A stretch of DNA of 34,122 bases from a bacterium (GCA_021795355.1 JAJYPL010000015.1:1-34122), one strand, 5' to 3'; counted from the first letter of the stretch, positions 15,666 through 24,175 are shown. Notes: generated from the letters alone by a model not told the origin. Numbers and translations: made by a program.

Positions 15666-16787
15666 CTAAATATTAAGTTTAGAAGCTATCACGCCGGCTT
15701 CGTCGAACGTAAGCATATTATTATACATATTAAGCGCCGTTTCGATTATTTTCATCGCAATAACCGCTCCGGTTCCTTCGCCGAGTCTCATAGACAGGTT
15801 TAATATAGGGGTTTTGCCTATAAGGGCAGCCGCCGTTTTATGTCCTTTTTCTTCGGAAAGATGACCCATAAACATATAATCGGAAACCGCAGGATTAATA
15901 TTTAAAGCAATCAGCGCTCCCGCCGTAGAAATAAAACCGTCCACTACGACCGGCGTCCTGTTTAGAGCGCATCCTATTATAAATCCGGCTATTGCGCCTA
16001 TTTCCAGTCCGCCTACGCCGGCAAGGACGTCAACGGCATCGCCCCTTACGCCGCCTTTTATATTAAATTCTACCGCTTTTTTAATAATCTCCGCTTTTTT
16101 CTTAATTACGGCTGCGCTCACGCCCGTCCCTTTGCCGCAGACGAGTTCCGGAGATTTTTTTGAATAAAAGCAGGTAATAGCGGAGGCGGGTGTCGTATTG
16201 CCTATGCCCATATCTCCCGTTGCGCATATTTTGGCGCCTTTTTTCTTAATTACTGTATCGGCGGTTTCTATGCCTTTTAAAATTGATTCTGCGGCTTCTT
16301 CTTCCGTCATTGCCGGACCTTTGTAAATATTAAATGTGCCGTTTTTTACTTTTCCGCTTATGAAATTATCTCCTCGAAACGGCGCATCGTTTTTTATTCC
16401 TACGTCGATTACTAAAACATCGGCTCCTACGGAAGCGGCTATCGTGTTAATTGCGGCTCCGCCGCTAAGAAAATTAGCAACCATTTGAGTCGTAACATCC
16501 TGTTTAAATAAGCTGACGCCCTCTTCGACGACCCCGTGGTCTCCGGCAAAAACGCAGACGTATTTATTAAGATTTAAACACTTATTTTCTTTATTATAAA
16601 AAGCCGAAAAAGGCCTTTCTTCCTCCGTTATAGCCACTACGTCTTTTGCAAAGTCTTCTAACCTGCCAAGGCTGCCCTTGGGTTTAATCAGCTTATTCAG
16701 CCTGTTTTCGGCAATTTTATAAAACTTTTTTTTATCGACGGGTTTAATTTTATCGGCAATAGAAAATAAACGTTCTTTATGATTCAT
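15666..16787 (-). CDS. cobT: nicotinate-nucleotide:dimethylbenzimidazole phosphoribosyltransferase
   Basis: A 373-aa enzyme that activates the lower-ligand base with nicotinate mononucleotide to give an alpha-riboside phosphate. Signatures: KPKGSLGRLEDFA, FAGDHGVVEEGVS, TTQMVANFLSGGAAIN, GDMGIGNTTPASAI, and catalytic Glu337 in MRLGEGTGA. CobT-type enzymes accept several benzimidazoles, which matters if the ThiC relative downstream is BzaF. It sits in the order cobU-cobT-cobS-cbiA. The start at ATG 16787 has no clear RBS. Confidence 0.95.
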   Translation of the reverse strand: MNHKERLFSIADKIKPVDKKKFYKIAENRLNKLIKPKGSLGRLEDFAKDVVAITEEERPFSAFYNKENKCLNLNKYVCVFAGDHGVVEEGVSLFKQDVTTQMVANFLSGGAAINTIAASVGADVLVIDVGIKNDAPFRGDNFISGKVKNGTFNIYKGPAMTEEEAAESILKGIETADTVIKKKGAKICATGDMGIGNTTPASAITCFYSKKSPELVCGKGTGVSAAVIKKKAEIIKKAVEFNIKGGVRGDAVDVLAGVGGLEIGAIAGFIIGCALNRTPVVVDGFISTAGALIALNINPAVSDYMFMGHLSEEKGHKTAAALIGKTPILNLSMRLGEGTGAVIAMKIIETALNMYNNMLTFDEAGVIASKLNI

Positions 16788-16811
16788 ATAAGATTAATTA
16801 TAAATTAGATT

Positions 16812-17522
16812 TTACTTCAGCGCAAGGGGATTTCCGGCGATAACGCAGTAAGCTTTGTCCGAAACGGCGGAAAGTTTCTGCTCCATTAAACCGTTTAATT
16901 CTACGAATTTTCTGACGTATGCATTTGCGGAAACCAAATTAAAGCCGAGAGAATCGGAAACCGTTACTACGGAGCATTTTATGCCGGAAAGATATTCGGC
17001 AAACTTCAAAACCGTTTCTGCGGCAGAATCTAAATATTTTATGCCGGTAAAAAAGGACGAAAGCCATAAAGTCATAGAATCTATTAATATTACGCATCTT
17101 TCTGCAATTCGTTCATCCGGAAGAGAATTGAAAATAGCGTCTATTTCGGCAGTTAAATCGCCGAAATTTTCATGCACGACAAAAACTTTATTCCGTTTTT
17201 CCTTATGCCTTATAATTTTTAAAAGCATTTCGCCGTCTTTTATATCCTCTGCAGCATCGATTTCGTTTTTATTTTGTTTATTATCTTCCGCATTTAATTC
17301 GGCGTCCGCATTATTATTTGCGCTTGTCTTAATCTTCGTATTTGCGGTAGCTATAAAATGAAGCAGCGAAAAATTATCGGCGTTAGTTTCCGTTCCGCCT
17401 GTTATACCGCCTGACATTCCGGCGTCTGCAATAATATTTGACTTATAAAGCGCAAGCGCCGTATTTTCTGCAAACTGCGACTTGCCGGAAGAAATTCCGC
17501 CCGTTATAAAAATTTTAGCCAT
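16812..17522 (-). CDS. cobU: adenosylcobinamide kinase / adenosylcobinamide-phosphate guanylyltransferase
   Basis: A 236-aa bifunctional enzyme that phosphorylates adenosylcobinamide and then transfers GMP to it. P-loop GGISSGKS (8-15); FIATA near 56-60; guanylylation His106 in IIRHKEKR; VLIDSMTLWLS as the Walker B region; C-terminal MEQKLSAVSDKAYCVIAGNP. The family is usually about 180 aa; here two low-complexity inserts (about 32-50 and 62-96, rich in Asn/Asp/Ala/Lys) enlarge it without touching the motifs. It starts 7 bp after the stop of the phosphodiesterase gene, so the two probably share a transcript. Confidence 0.9.
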   Translation of the reverse strand: MAKIFITGGISSGKSQFAENTALALYKSNIIADAGMSGGITGGTETNADNFSLLHFIATANTKIKTSANNNADAELNAEDNKQNKNEIDAAEDIKDGEMLLKIIRHKEKRNKVFVVHENFGDLTAEIDAIFNSLPDERIAERCVILIDSMTLWLSSFFTGIKYLDSAAETVLKFAEYLSGIKCSVVTVSDSLGFNLVSANAYVRKFVELNGLMEQKLSAVSDKAYCVIAGNPLALK

Positions 17523-17528
17523 ATTTTT

Positions 17529-20150
17529 TTAAACCAGCATTGTTTTAAATTGTTCGATCTCTAAAGGTTTTGAGAGTAAAAACCCCTGAATGTAATCGCA
17601 TCCTAATTCTTTTAAGAGGTTAAACTGTTCGTCGGTCTCGACGCCCTCCGCGATAGATTTCATATTTAATTTCTTGGAAAGATAAATTATGGTTTCGACT
17701 ATATATCTAGAGTGTTTGTCCGCAAGCATTTTCCTGACGAAAGATATATCGATTTTAAGTATATCGAACGGAAGGTCGGCAAGATAGGAAAGCGAAGAAT
17801 ATCCTGTTCCGAAATCGTCTATCGAAAGTCCGAATCCTTTTTCTTTTAAACTTGCCAAAAGTTTTGAAGAGTAGTCTAAGTTATTGATAAATGTTCTCTC
17901 TACTATTTCCAAATTAAACAAATCGGGTTTTACGCCGTTTTTATTAAGAACGGCGTGCATATTGTCTTTTAAATTAGGGTCGGCAAAACTGACGGGAGAT
18001 ATATTGACTGAAATAGGTACCACTTGAAGACCTTCGTTCGACCACTTTCTAATGTTAAGCGATACGTCTTCTAAAATCCAGTTTTCAACCTTGGTAATTA
18101 TCCCGCTCTGTTCCATAAACGGTATAAACTCCATAGGAGGCACGAGTTTGTCGTCTTTCTGCCACCGAAGCAGCGCTTCGGCTCCTTTTATCGAACCGGT
18201 TTTCACGTCGAAATAAGGCTGATAGTGCAGTATGAATTGATTTTTTTCAAAAGCTTCGCTGAGACCGTTTTTTAGCTCTACTTTTTTTCGGGCAGATTCC
18301 TCAAACTCTTTTTTAAAAAAACTGACTGCATTTTCTCCCTTTGATTTTGCGTTAAGAAGAGCCGATTCGGCTTGGTCGAACATAGTCTGCGCGGTGCCGG
18401 TGTCTTTAGAATAAACGGATATTCCGGCGTTAAAAGATATATTTATCTTTTTTTCGCCGTCCTGCATGTAATACGGTTCGTTAATAACCGCCAAAATTCT
18501 GTTTATTATATGAAGCGCATCTTCGTCGAACTTTAACCGTTTTAAAAACACTGCAAATTTATCCGCTTCCCATCTTGCCAAAATATCGAAATTTTTTATA
18601 ATTTTTTTTATCTTATCGCCTGCTTCCTTTAATATCCTGCTGCCGGTTTCAAAGCCGTAAGTATGGTTTATTAAAGATAAATTGACGGGATTCAATATGG
18701 CAAAGGCGCAATGGGACGAAACGCCGGCATAACATGCTTCTTTTATATATTCGTCTATCTTTTCTTTCAGCAGTTTTTTATTCGGAAAACCGGTCAGAGG
18801 ATCAAAATTTATCAAACGCTCTATGGTTTCCTCGGCTTTTATTTCGCCGGTAATGTCTTTTCCCGTCGCTATATAATATTCTATAACGCCGCCTTCGGCG
18901 GCGGCGTTTGAAGAATTACCCGCACTAAAAGGCGTAATCGTCGTATAGCAGTATATATCGCCGCCGTTTTTTGTTTTATAAGCAAATATATCCGTTAAAA
19001 TTTCCCCGGAAATAATCGTGGCAAGAAATCTTTCCGCTATGGATTTTTTGCCGGAGCCGCCTTCAAATATTTTGGAATAATGTTCGCCTATAAGTTCGTC
19101 CGCTATATAGCCGAATATTTTATATGAGCTTTCATTTACGAACAGTATTTTAAAATATTTGTCTAAAATGATAGCAAAATCCGAACCGGAATTTAATGCG
19201 GTGCGAATCATAAAATGCCATTTTCCGTCTTCTATTTTATCGAGGGCATAATTTATATCCGTCATCATTTCTTTTAACAAATTATAGGTATCTCTTTTAA
19301 AGAATTCTCTTTCTTTTGCATATAAAGAAAGAACGCCTATCGTTTTTCCTTTTTTTATAACCGGCACGGCGGCGCTTGAAAGAAAACCTCTCTTTGCAAG
19401 TTCTTCTTTCCAAGGCAGCATTAAAGGATTTTTTAAGGTATCGTTGTTAATAACTATTTTTGATTTTAGAAATGACGTAATAAGCGGTCCTTTTTTAGCT
19501 TCGGGCATATTCAGACGATTTTTTAAATAGTTTAAATAATCGCTTTTTTCGTTGGAAAAGGAAGCCTTTATATTGAGGCTTGAATCGAAAATAACTACAA
19601 AAGAATCTACGAATAAACCTTTATCGATTATTTTTTTGGATATATCGGAAAATAAAATACTTTCGTCTTTTGCCCTTACGATAATCTGGTTAACTTCGGA
19701 CAGCGTAGCATACATAGTTTGAAGCGATTTAAAAGAACGAAACAAACCGTCGTACATTTTCTGCTTTGAAACATCCTGCACTATAACCAAGCCTGCGGGT
19801 TTGCCGTCGTAAAGCACGGTATATGCAAAAACTACGGTAGGCTTAAACACGCCTTCTTTCGTGGCATGCATATGACTTATCTGTTCGGCGGCAAAAAACT
19901 CCCCGTTTATTCTTCTTTCGTTAAGTTTTTTAACTTCATCTCTGTATTCGTCGGCCACTATGTCATAGGGCGTCAAGCTCTTGAGTTCATCTTCGGAATA
20001 GCCTATAAATTCCCTGAATGTTTTATTCGAATGGATTATCCTGCAGTCTTTCTGGTAGATAAAAACCCCGAGGGACTTTGAACCAAGCAAGGCTTCGACA
20101 AAACCGCCCGCATCGAGGTTTTTAGCGTTGAAATCTTCAGTATTGTGCAT
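17529..20150 (-). CDS. PAS-GAF-PAS-GGDEF-EAL sensor, likely c-di-GMP phosphodiesterase
   Basis: An 873-aa soluble signalling protein with no TM helix. PAS 1 about 18-132, GAF about 150-300, PAS 2 about 308-435, GGDEF-like about 445-610, EAL about 625-870. The GGDEF signature is degenerate (WEADKF at 527-532), and its metal region reads LNPVNLSLINHTYGF, so no cyclase activity is expected; it may be a GTP-sensing domain. The EAL domain keeps E658-A-L, VSVNISPVSF-type Asn, LEIVERTF, DDFGTGYSSL (778-787), KIDISFV, AEGVE and QGFLLSKP, so hydrolysis of c-di-GMP to pGpG is likely. It is the first gene before cobU with a 7-bp gap. The signal sensed is unknown. Confidence 0.9.
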   Translation of the reverse strand: MHNTEDFNAKNLDAGGFVEALLGSKSLGVFIYQKDCRIIHSNKTFREFIGYSEDELKSLTPYDIVADEYRDEVKKLNERRINGEFFAAEQISHMHATKEGVFKPTVVFAYTVLYDGKPAGLVIVQDVSKQKMYDGLFRSFKSLQTMYATLSEVNQIIVRAKDESILFSDISKKIIDKGLFVDSFVVIFDSSLNIKASFSNEKSDYLNYLKNRLNMPEAKKGPLITSFLKSKIVINNDTLKNPLMLPWKEELAKRGFLSSAAVPVIKKGKTIGVLSLYAKEREFFKRDTYNLLKEMMTDINYALDKIEDGKWHFMIRTALNSGSDFAIILDKYFKILFVNESSYKIFGYIADELIGEHYSKIFEGGSGKKSIAERFLATIISGEILTDIFAYKTKNGGDIYCYTTITPFSAGNSSNAAAEGGVIEYYIATGKDITGEIKAEETIERLINFDPLTGFPNKKLLKEKIDEYIKEACYAGVSSHCAFAILNPVNLSLINHTYGFETGSRILKEAGDKIKKIIKNFDILARWEADKFAVFLKRLKFDEDALHIINRILAVINEPYYMQDGEKKINISFNAGISVYSKDTGTAQTMFDQAESALLNAKSKGENAVSFFKKEFEESARKKVELKNGLSEAFEKNQFILHYQPYFDVKTGSIKGAEALLRWQKDDKLVPPMEFIPFMEQSGIITKVENWILEDVSLNIRKWSNEGLQVVPISVNISPVSFADPNLKDNMHAVLNKNGVKPDLFNLEIVERTFINNLDYSSKLLASLKEKGFGLSIDDFGTGYSSLSYLADLPFDILKIDISFVRKMLADKHSRYIVETIIYLSKKLNMKSIAEGVETDEQFNLLKELGCDYIQGFLLSKPLEIEQFKTMLV

Positions 20151-20300
20151 AAATGTGCGTAAATTGCATTAATTAAAATTCACAATAAAATACAATAAAA
20201 TATGTAATAAAAATAATTTTTATTATTTTTTAATTATTTCTTATTATATCATTAAAGAAATTTTAATCAAGACAGTTCTGACGTTCTGTTCTAACGATTG

Positions 20301-20354
20301 TGTCAAGGCAAAATAGAAATGTCCCCTTCTTAGCAAAGTAAAATGTCCCCTTTC
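20301..20354. mobile_element. solo end of an IS21-like insertion sequence
   Basis: Beginning TGTCAAGGC at 20301, two near-repeats follow: AAATAGAAATGTCCCCTTC (20311-20329) and AAAGTAAAATGTCCCCTTTC (20335-20354), 24 bp apart. Multiple short GTCCCC repeats behind a terminal TGT are how IS21-family (and some IS481) ends look. No transposase gene is present, so this is a remnant. A 65-codon minus-strand frame crossing it is a by-product. The rest of 20151-20539 is AT-rich, then unassigned. Confidence 0.4.
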
Positions 20355-20539
20355 GGTTAAAATTAATATACTGTTAAGGGCGGACGAAAACCCGTAGTAA
20401 TACTCTTGAAGCTTAGCGAAAGAGTTTGCGCAGGGATTCATTTTTCATCCGGCATCTGCGAAAGTTTAGGTTGAAAATGTTATTTAAACGAAAGGAATTA
20501 TTCGAAAAAATCTAAAGGCTTTATTTCTTTATTTTGGCG

Positions 20540-20614
20540 TGGTGGGCGCGGCAGGTCTCGAACCTGCGGCTTCCACCGTGTGAAGGTGGCACTCTACCCC
20601 TGAGTTACGCGCCC
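20540..20614 (-). tRNA. tRNA-Val (anticodon CAC)
   Basis: Cloverleaf on the minus strand. Acceptor GGGCGCG pairs with CGCGCCC; anticodon stem CCACC/GGTGG with loop TTCACAC, giving anticodon CAC (reads GTG, Val). T-loop TTCGAGA is closed by GCAGG/CCTGC. The 3' CCA is encoded. It lies between the IS remnant and the toxin-antitoxin pair; tRNA genes are common insertion sites, but no attachment-site duplicate is seen here. Confidence 0.95.
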
Positions 20615-20745
20615 TAATGTTTTATAAGACAAATTTATATAATTATATAATTAATTAATTTTTGATTCAAGGATTTTCCCTTAACTTCAATAGGCAATAT
20701 ATAAGTTTAAATTTGCTGAAAGAAATCTCTAAAATAGATTTAAAA

Positions 20746-21150
20746 TTAAATGATAAACAATAATTTCTCCCAAGCTTCCTTAGGAGAAAAAATAGGAACA
20801 ATATTTTTAGCCTGTTCAAAGTGTTTCATATTTCCGGTTATGAGACCGTCTGCATTTGCTGCAATTGCAGTTTCTAAAAATTTTAAATCTGAGGTATCAT
20901 TTAGCTTAATATCGCATTTTTCAGGAGTAATAAACAAAGAATTTAAAGAGGTAAAATCTAAAAAGGCGTCCACATCCGCTTGGTTTAAACCAAATTTTTT
21001 TCTTCTTAATACGACAGAATATTCTATGTATATTCTGTCGTCAAGAGCAAGAGTGAATCTTTTATCTAAAAAGTAGTCTACTATTCGCCAAGGATAACTT
21101 TCAGAAATAAATCCGGAAATAAATACGTTTGTATCAATTACGAGAATCAA
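20746..21150 (-). CDS. PIN-domain toxin (COG1569-like)
   Basis: A 134-aa PIN-fold RNase-type toxin. Catalytic acids: Asp6 in LVIDTNVFISGF, Glu in the YIEYSVVL helix, Asp in TSDLKFLETAIAA, and the terminal DGLITGNMKHF. The family usually cleaves RNA with Mg/Mn and is neutralised by a partner antitoxin. The start is TTG 21150, whose TGA overlap (TTGA) with the antitoxin stop gives translational coupling; AAGGAAAG lies upstream. The upstream gene supplies the antitoxin. PIN pairs of this kind are often horizontally acquired or defence/stress modules; which one here is unknown. Confidence 0.88.
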   Translation of the reverse strand: MILVIDTNVFISGFISESYPWRIVDYFLDKRFTLALDDRIYIEYSVVLRRKKFGLNQADVDAFLDFTSLNSLFITPEKCDIKLNDTSDLKFLETAIAANADGLITGNMKHFEQAKNIVPIFSPKEAWEKLLFII

Positions 21151-21422
21151 GGATTTTCTTTCCTTACGGCTTTTATCTCTTTATCTATATCATCGGAAGA
21201 AATTTTATTATTCCTAAGGGTTAGCCGTATATTCCTCAGCGCTGTCTTTGCTTTCATAGATTTAATAAAAGAAAGGGTCTGCTCTAAATTTGATTCGTCA
21301 ATAGAAATCATTAAAGACGAAGGTTTTCCGTTTGAGGTAATTATAATTTCTCCGTCTTTCTTAAGGTCGTTTAAAACGGAAGCGGTCTTTAATCTTAAAT
21401 CTCTAGATGGAATAAATTTCAT
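21147..21422 (-). CDS. Phd/YefM-like antitoxin
   Basis: A 91-aa protein with the Phd/YefM N-terminus: MKFIPSRDLRLK, then LNDLKKDGEIIITSNGKPSSLMI, the DNA-binding and dimer region. The helical charged C-terminus (about 45-91) should wrap the PIN toxin. It overlaps the toxin start by four bases. Antitoxins of this family repress their own promoter; the upstream region 21423-21587 is AT-rich and I see no clear operator. RBS weak. Confidence 0.82.
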   Translation of the reverse strand: MKFIPSRDLRLKTASVLNDLKKDGEIIITSNGKPSSLMISIDESNLEQTLSFIKSMKAKTALRNIRLTLRNNKISSDDIDKEIKAVRKENP

Positions 21423-21587
21423 AATAATTTTATAAGTTTATTATATACAAGTTTTCTTATATATTAATGAAAAAATTAATGTATCGTAAATGTTACCATA
21501 TGCTATACATTGATAATATATAAATTTTAAAAATTTGTCAAATAAAAGAAAAAGACTTAATCCGGCTTAAGAAAAAAATATATTGAA

Positions 21588-22097
21588 TTATTTTAAGTCG
21601 TCCAGAGCTTTAAGAACGCTTTGGTAATCCGGTTCGTTAGTTATTTCCGGAACCAGCTGTTTGTAAACGATTTTTCCGTCTTTGTCTATTATAAAAACGG
21701 ACCTTGCCGTCAAACCTTTTAATGCGCCTTCGCCGATTAAAACGCCGAATTTTTCCATATCTTTGTATCTAAAATCAGAGGCGGTGGTTATATTGGCAAT
21801 CGCGAAACTTTCGCAAAATCTCCCCTGCGCAAAAGGCAGATCCATAGATACGACGTTGGTATCTATTGAGGTATATTTGGCAAGCATTTCGTTAAATTTT
21901 TTGGTTTCCATTTCGCAAACTGCAGTATCAAGAGAAGGAACGGTTATTATTAACTGCGGCTTTTCTTTTTTGCCGCCTATTTGTTTTTCTTTAAGATCTT
22001 TCGTTACTACTATAGCTTCCGGAGTATAATCCCCTATATTTAAGACCGGTCCGTTAAGATATACCGCATTCCCTTTTAAAGTTACCGTATCAGCCAT
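21588..22097 (-). CDS. tpx: thiol peroxidase
   Basis: A 169-aa atypical 2-Cys peroxiredoxin. Peroxidatic Cys61 lies in VPSLDTAVCEMETKKF and resolving Cys95 in DLPFAQGRFCES, the same numbers as in E. coli Tpx. The end (YKQLVPEITNEPDYQSVL) is also typical. It reduces lipid and other alkyl peroxides with thioredoxin. It is the last gene of iscU-tusA-iscS-tpx, 24 bp after iscS, so Fe-S assembly and peroxide defence are probably co-regulated by the operator upstream of iscU. Confidence 0.95.
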   Translation of the reverse strand: MADTVTLKGNAVYLNGPVLNIGDYTPEAIVVTKDLKEKQIGGKKEKPQLIITVPSLDTAVCEMETKKFNEMLAKYTSIDTNVVSMDLPFAQGRFCESFAIANITTASDFRYKDMEKFGVLIGEGALKGLTARSVFIIDKDGKIVYKQLVPEITNEPDYQSVLKALDDLK

Positions 22098-22121
22098 TTT
22101 TAACTCCTTAGTTATATTTTT

Positions 22122-23318
22122 TTATTTTTTATTGCCTTTCATGACCTCTTCGTAAAGAGGAGACATTTCCCTTAATTTTTTAACTACGGCGGGAAGTTCT
22201 TTTACGAAATATTCAGCATCTTCTATAGTGTTGTCTTCGCCTAAGGATATAAGGAGAGAGCCTTGGGCAAGAGCGGCATCGACCCCGATTGCGTTTAATA
22301 CATGCGACGATTTTAATATTTTAGACGTGCAGGCCGAACCGCTCGCTACCATAATTCCGTTGTTGTTGAGCCACATAAGCATCGACTCGCCCTCTATGTA
22401 CTTTACGACAAAATTTAGATTGTTGGGAAGTCTTTTTTCGGGATGCCCGTTTAAATAAACTTCGTCAAGACTGTTAAGCACGCCGTCTTTGATGGCCTTT
22501 TGAATAGGCAGAAGATGGGATATCCTGTCTTTAAACTCTTTTTTGGCAAGTTCGCATGCAGCTCCCGCTCCGGCAATAGCCGGCACATTTTCTGTGCCCG
22601 CCCTGCGTCCGAATTCCTGAATCCCTCCGTCTATCAAAGGCATTATGCGTATCCCTTTTTTAAGGTAAAAAAGACCCACGCCTTTGGGTCCGTAAAATCT
22701 GTGCGGCGCGGCAGAAAGCATATCTACGCCGAGCTCCTTTACGTCCGTTTCGGTAAAACCGCATGAAGTATTTGCATCGGTATGCATATACGCCGCCGAG
22801 TTTTCATGTACGACTTTTGCAATTTCCTTGATATCCTGAATAGTTCCTATCTCGTTAGAAGCCTGTCCGATGGTAACAAGTATAGTATCTTTTCTTAATG
22901 CGTTTTTAACTTCCTGAGGATCGACCGTACCGTATTTGTCAACCGGAACTTCGCTGAACTCGAAACCGAGTTTCGCTAAAGATTTAACGGCATTTAAAAC
23001 GCTGAAATGTTCTATTTTAGAAACGATTATATGTCTGCCTTTGTCCATTCTCGCAAAAGCCGTTCCTTTTATTGCAAGGTTGTTTGATTCGGAACCGCTT
23101 CCGGTAAATATAACTTCATTACTTGAAGCGTTTAAAAGTTCGGCGGCCTGCAGTCTTGCTTTAGATAAGGCTTCTCTCGGCTCGTCGCCTAAGGTATGTA
23201 TACTTTGGGGATTACCGTATTCGGAAATAAAATATGGTTCCATTGCATCTTTTACTTCCTGCCTCATTTTCGTAGCAGCAAAATGGTCGAAATTTATTAT
23301 TTTCACTTTTGCCTCCAA
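22122..23318 (-). CDS. iscS: NifS/IscS-family cysteine desulfurase with Lys-to-Arg at the PLP site
   Basis: A 398-aa class V aminotransferase-fold protein. It keeps the PLP-stacking His104 (KIEHFSVL), SNEIGTIQDI, Asp181 in HTDANTSCG, QEFGRRAGTENV and the sulfur-carrying Cys330 in ASGSACTSK. The Schiff-base Lys that normally follows His in S-x-H-K-x-Y-G-P-K-G is Arg207 here (APHRFYGPKG; codon AGA at 22698-22700). The usual Gln of DAAQ is Thr. The protein resembles the Archaeoglobus fulgidus IscS type (LNGHPEKRLPNN, REMSPLY), in which the Lys is also lost (Asp) and the native enzyme was reported inactive. A scaffold or persulfide role without normal catalysis is possible. Between tusA and tpx. 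Confidence 0.88.
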   Translation of the reverse strand: MEAKVKIINFDHFAATKMRQEVKDAMEPYFISEYGNPQSIHTLGDEPREALSKARLQAAELLNASSNEVIFTGSGSESNNLAIKGTAFARMDKGRHIIVSKIEHFSVLNAVKSLAKLGFEFSEVPVDKYGTVDPQEVKNALRKDTILVTIGQASNEIGTIQDIKEIAKVVHENSAAYMHTDANTSCGFTETDVKELGVDMLSAAPHRFYGPKGVGLFYLKKGIRIMPLIDGGIQEFGRRAGTENVPAIAGAGAACELAKKEFKDRISHLLPIQKAIKDGVLNSLDEVYLNGHPEKRLPNNLNFVVKYIEGESMLMWLNNNGIMVASGSACTSKILKSSHVLNAIGVDAALAQGSLLISLGEDNTIEDAEYFVKELPAVVKKLREMSPLYEEVMKGNKK

Positions 23319-23375
23319 ATTTAAAAAATATGCAGCAATCTATATTTTATATAATTATTTTATATATTATCGTTT

Positions 23376-23600
23376 TTATTTTTTAACGTAAACTATGTAT
23401 TCCGGCAAATTAATTTCATAAGACAGAAATTCGTGTCCGGTTTTTTTGCAGTAACTCTTTAAGTCTTCTATTATACCTTCGTCGGACGCCGTTACTTTTA
23501 ATACCGAACCGTCCGGTATTTTTTTAAACTCTTCGGCAACTTCCATAATCGGCATTGGACACATCAGTCCGAAAGTATCGAGATCGTAATCGTAATCCAT
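23376..23600 (-). CDS. tusA: TusA/SirA-family sulfur carrier
   Basis: A 74-aa sulfur-relay protein of the TusA family. Signature LDTFGLMCPMPIMEVAEEFKK, with the persulfide Cys in CPMP, then VLKVTASDEGIIEDLKSYCKKTGHEFL. A longer frame reaches TTG 23684 inside iscU, but its extra N-terminus has no family similarity, so ATG 23600 is chosen; the RBS is weak. TusA takes persulfide sulfur from a cysteine desulfurase for tRNA thiolation or other uses. Its position between iscU and iscS suggests it serves as a sulfur donor or relay for this scaffold. Confidence 0.85.
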   Translation of the reverse strand: MDYDYDLDTFGLMCPMPIMEVAEEFKKIPDGSVLKVTASDEGIIEDLKSYCKKTGHEFLSYEINLPEYIVYVKK

Positions 23601-23670
23601 AATAATTATTATATTGCCCGTATATGATATTATATTAACTTCTGCCGGCGTAAATTCGCAAACCTTTCGT

Positions 23671-24117
23671 TTATGCCTGTTCAAGCAGATCGTGTTCGTC
23701 TTCGTCGTGTTCCGGCGTTTCCACTCTGCCTATAGGACCTTTGCCCTCTTTTCTGGCTTTATAATCTTCTATGGCAAGATGAAGCGCATCGGCGGCAAGA
23801 TTTGAACAGTGCATCTTTACCGGAGGAAGCCCGTCTAATGCTTCTGCAACAGCATCATTCGATATTTTTTCGGCTTCTTCGAGGGTCTTGCCTTTTACGA
23901 GTTCGGTTACCATAGAACTCGTAGCTATAGCCGCTCCGCATCCGAAAGTTTTAAATTTGACGTCTTCTATCTTATCGTCCTTTACTTTAATATATATTTT
24001 CATTATATCGCCGCATGTAGGATTTCCGAGTTCTCCTACGCCGTCCGCATTTTCTATTTCCCCTACGTTTCTTGGATTCTGAAAGTGATCCATTACTTTT
24101 TCCGAATATACAGGCAT
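23671..24117 (-). CDS. iscU: IscU/NifU N-terminal Fe-S scaffold
   Basis: A 148-aa scaffold on which Fe-S clusters are built. The three ligand cysteines are in GNPTCGD, FGCGAAIA and KMHCSNLAADALH; the first motif also keeps the cluster-release Asp. Compared with IscU the C-terminus has an acidic tail (PEHDEDEHDLLEQ), as in NifU-like scaffolds from anaerobes that lack the NifU ferredoxin and Nfu domains. ATG 24117 has RBS GGAGG. First gene of the iscU-tusA-iscS-tpx operon, directly behind a promoter with an IscR-type operator. Confidence 0.95.
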   Translation of the reverse strand: MPVYSEKVMDHFQNPRNVGEIENADGVGELGNPTCGDIMKIYIKVKDDKIEDVKFKTFGCGAAIATSSMVTELVKGKTLEEAEKISNDAVAEALDGLPPVKMHCSNLAADALHLAIEDYKARKEGKGPIGRVETPEHDEDEHDLLEQA

Positions 24118-24175
24118 AATATACCTCCGCTTTATTTATATTTAATATTAATAATATTTAATGTTTGATATATTG

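Noticed and set aside
20244-20441. 65-codon minus-strand frame
   Set aside because: It translates the IS-end repeats (RGHFTLLRRGHFYF) and ends in AT-rich spacer; no RBS or family signal.
20151-20539. Cobalamin riboswitch before the sensor/cob operon
   Set aside because: I looked for the conserved B12-box-like core and GC-rich arms upstream of 20150 and saw only AT-rich DNA and the IS remnant.
23601-23684. N-terminal extension of TusA from TTG 23684
   Set aside because: It overlaps the end of iscU, has no RBS and no similarity to the family, whose start fits ATG 23600.
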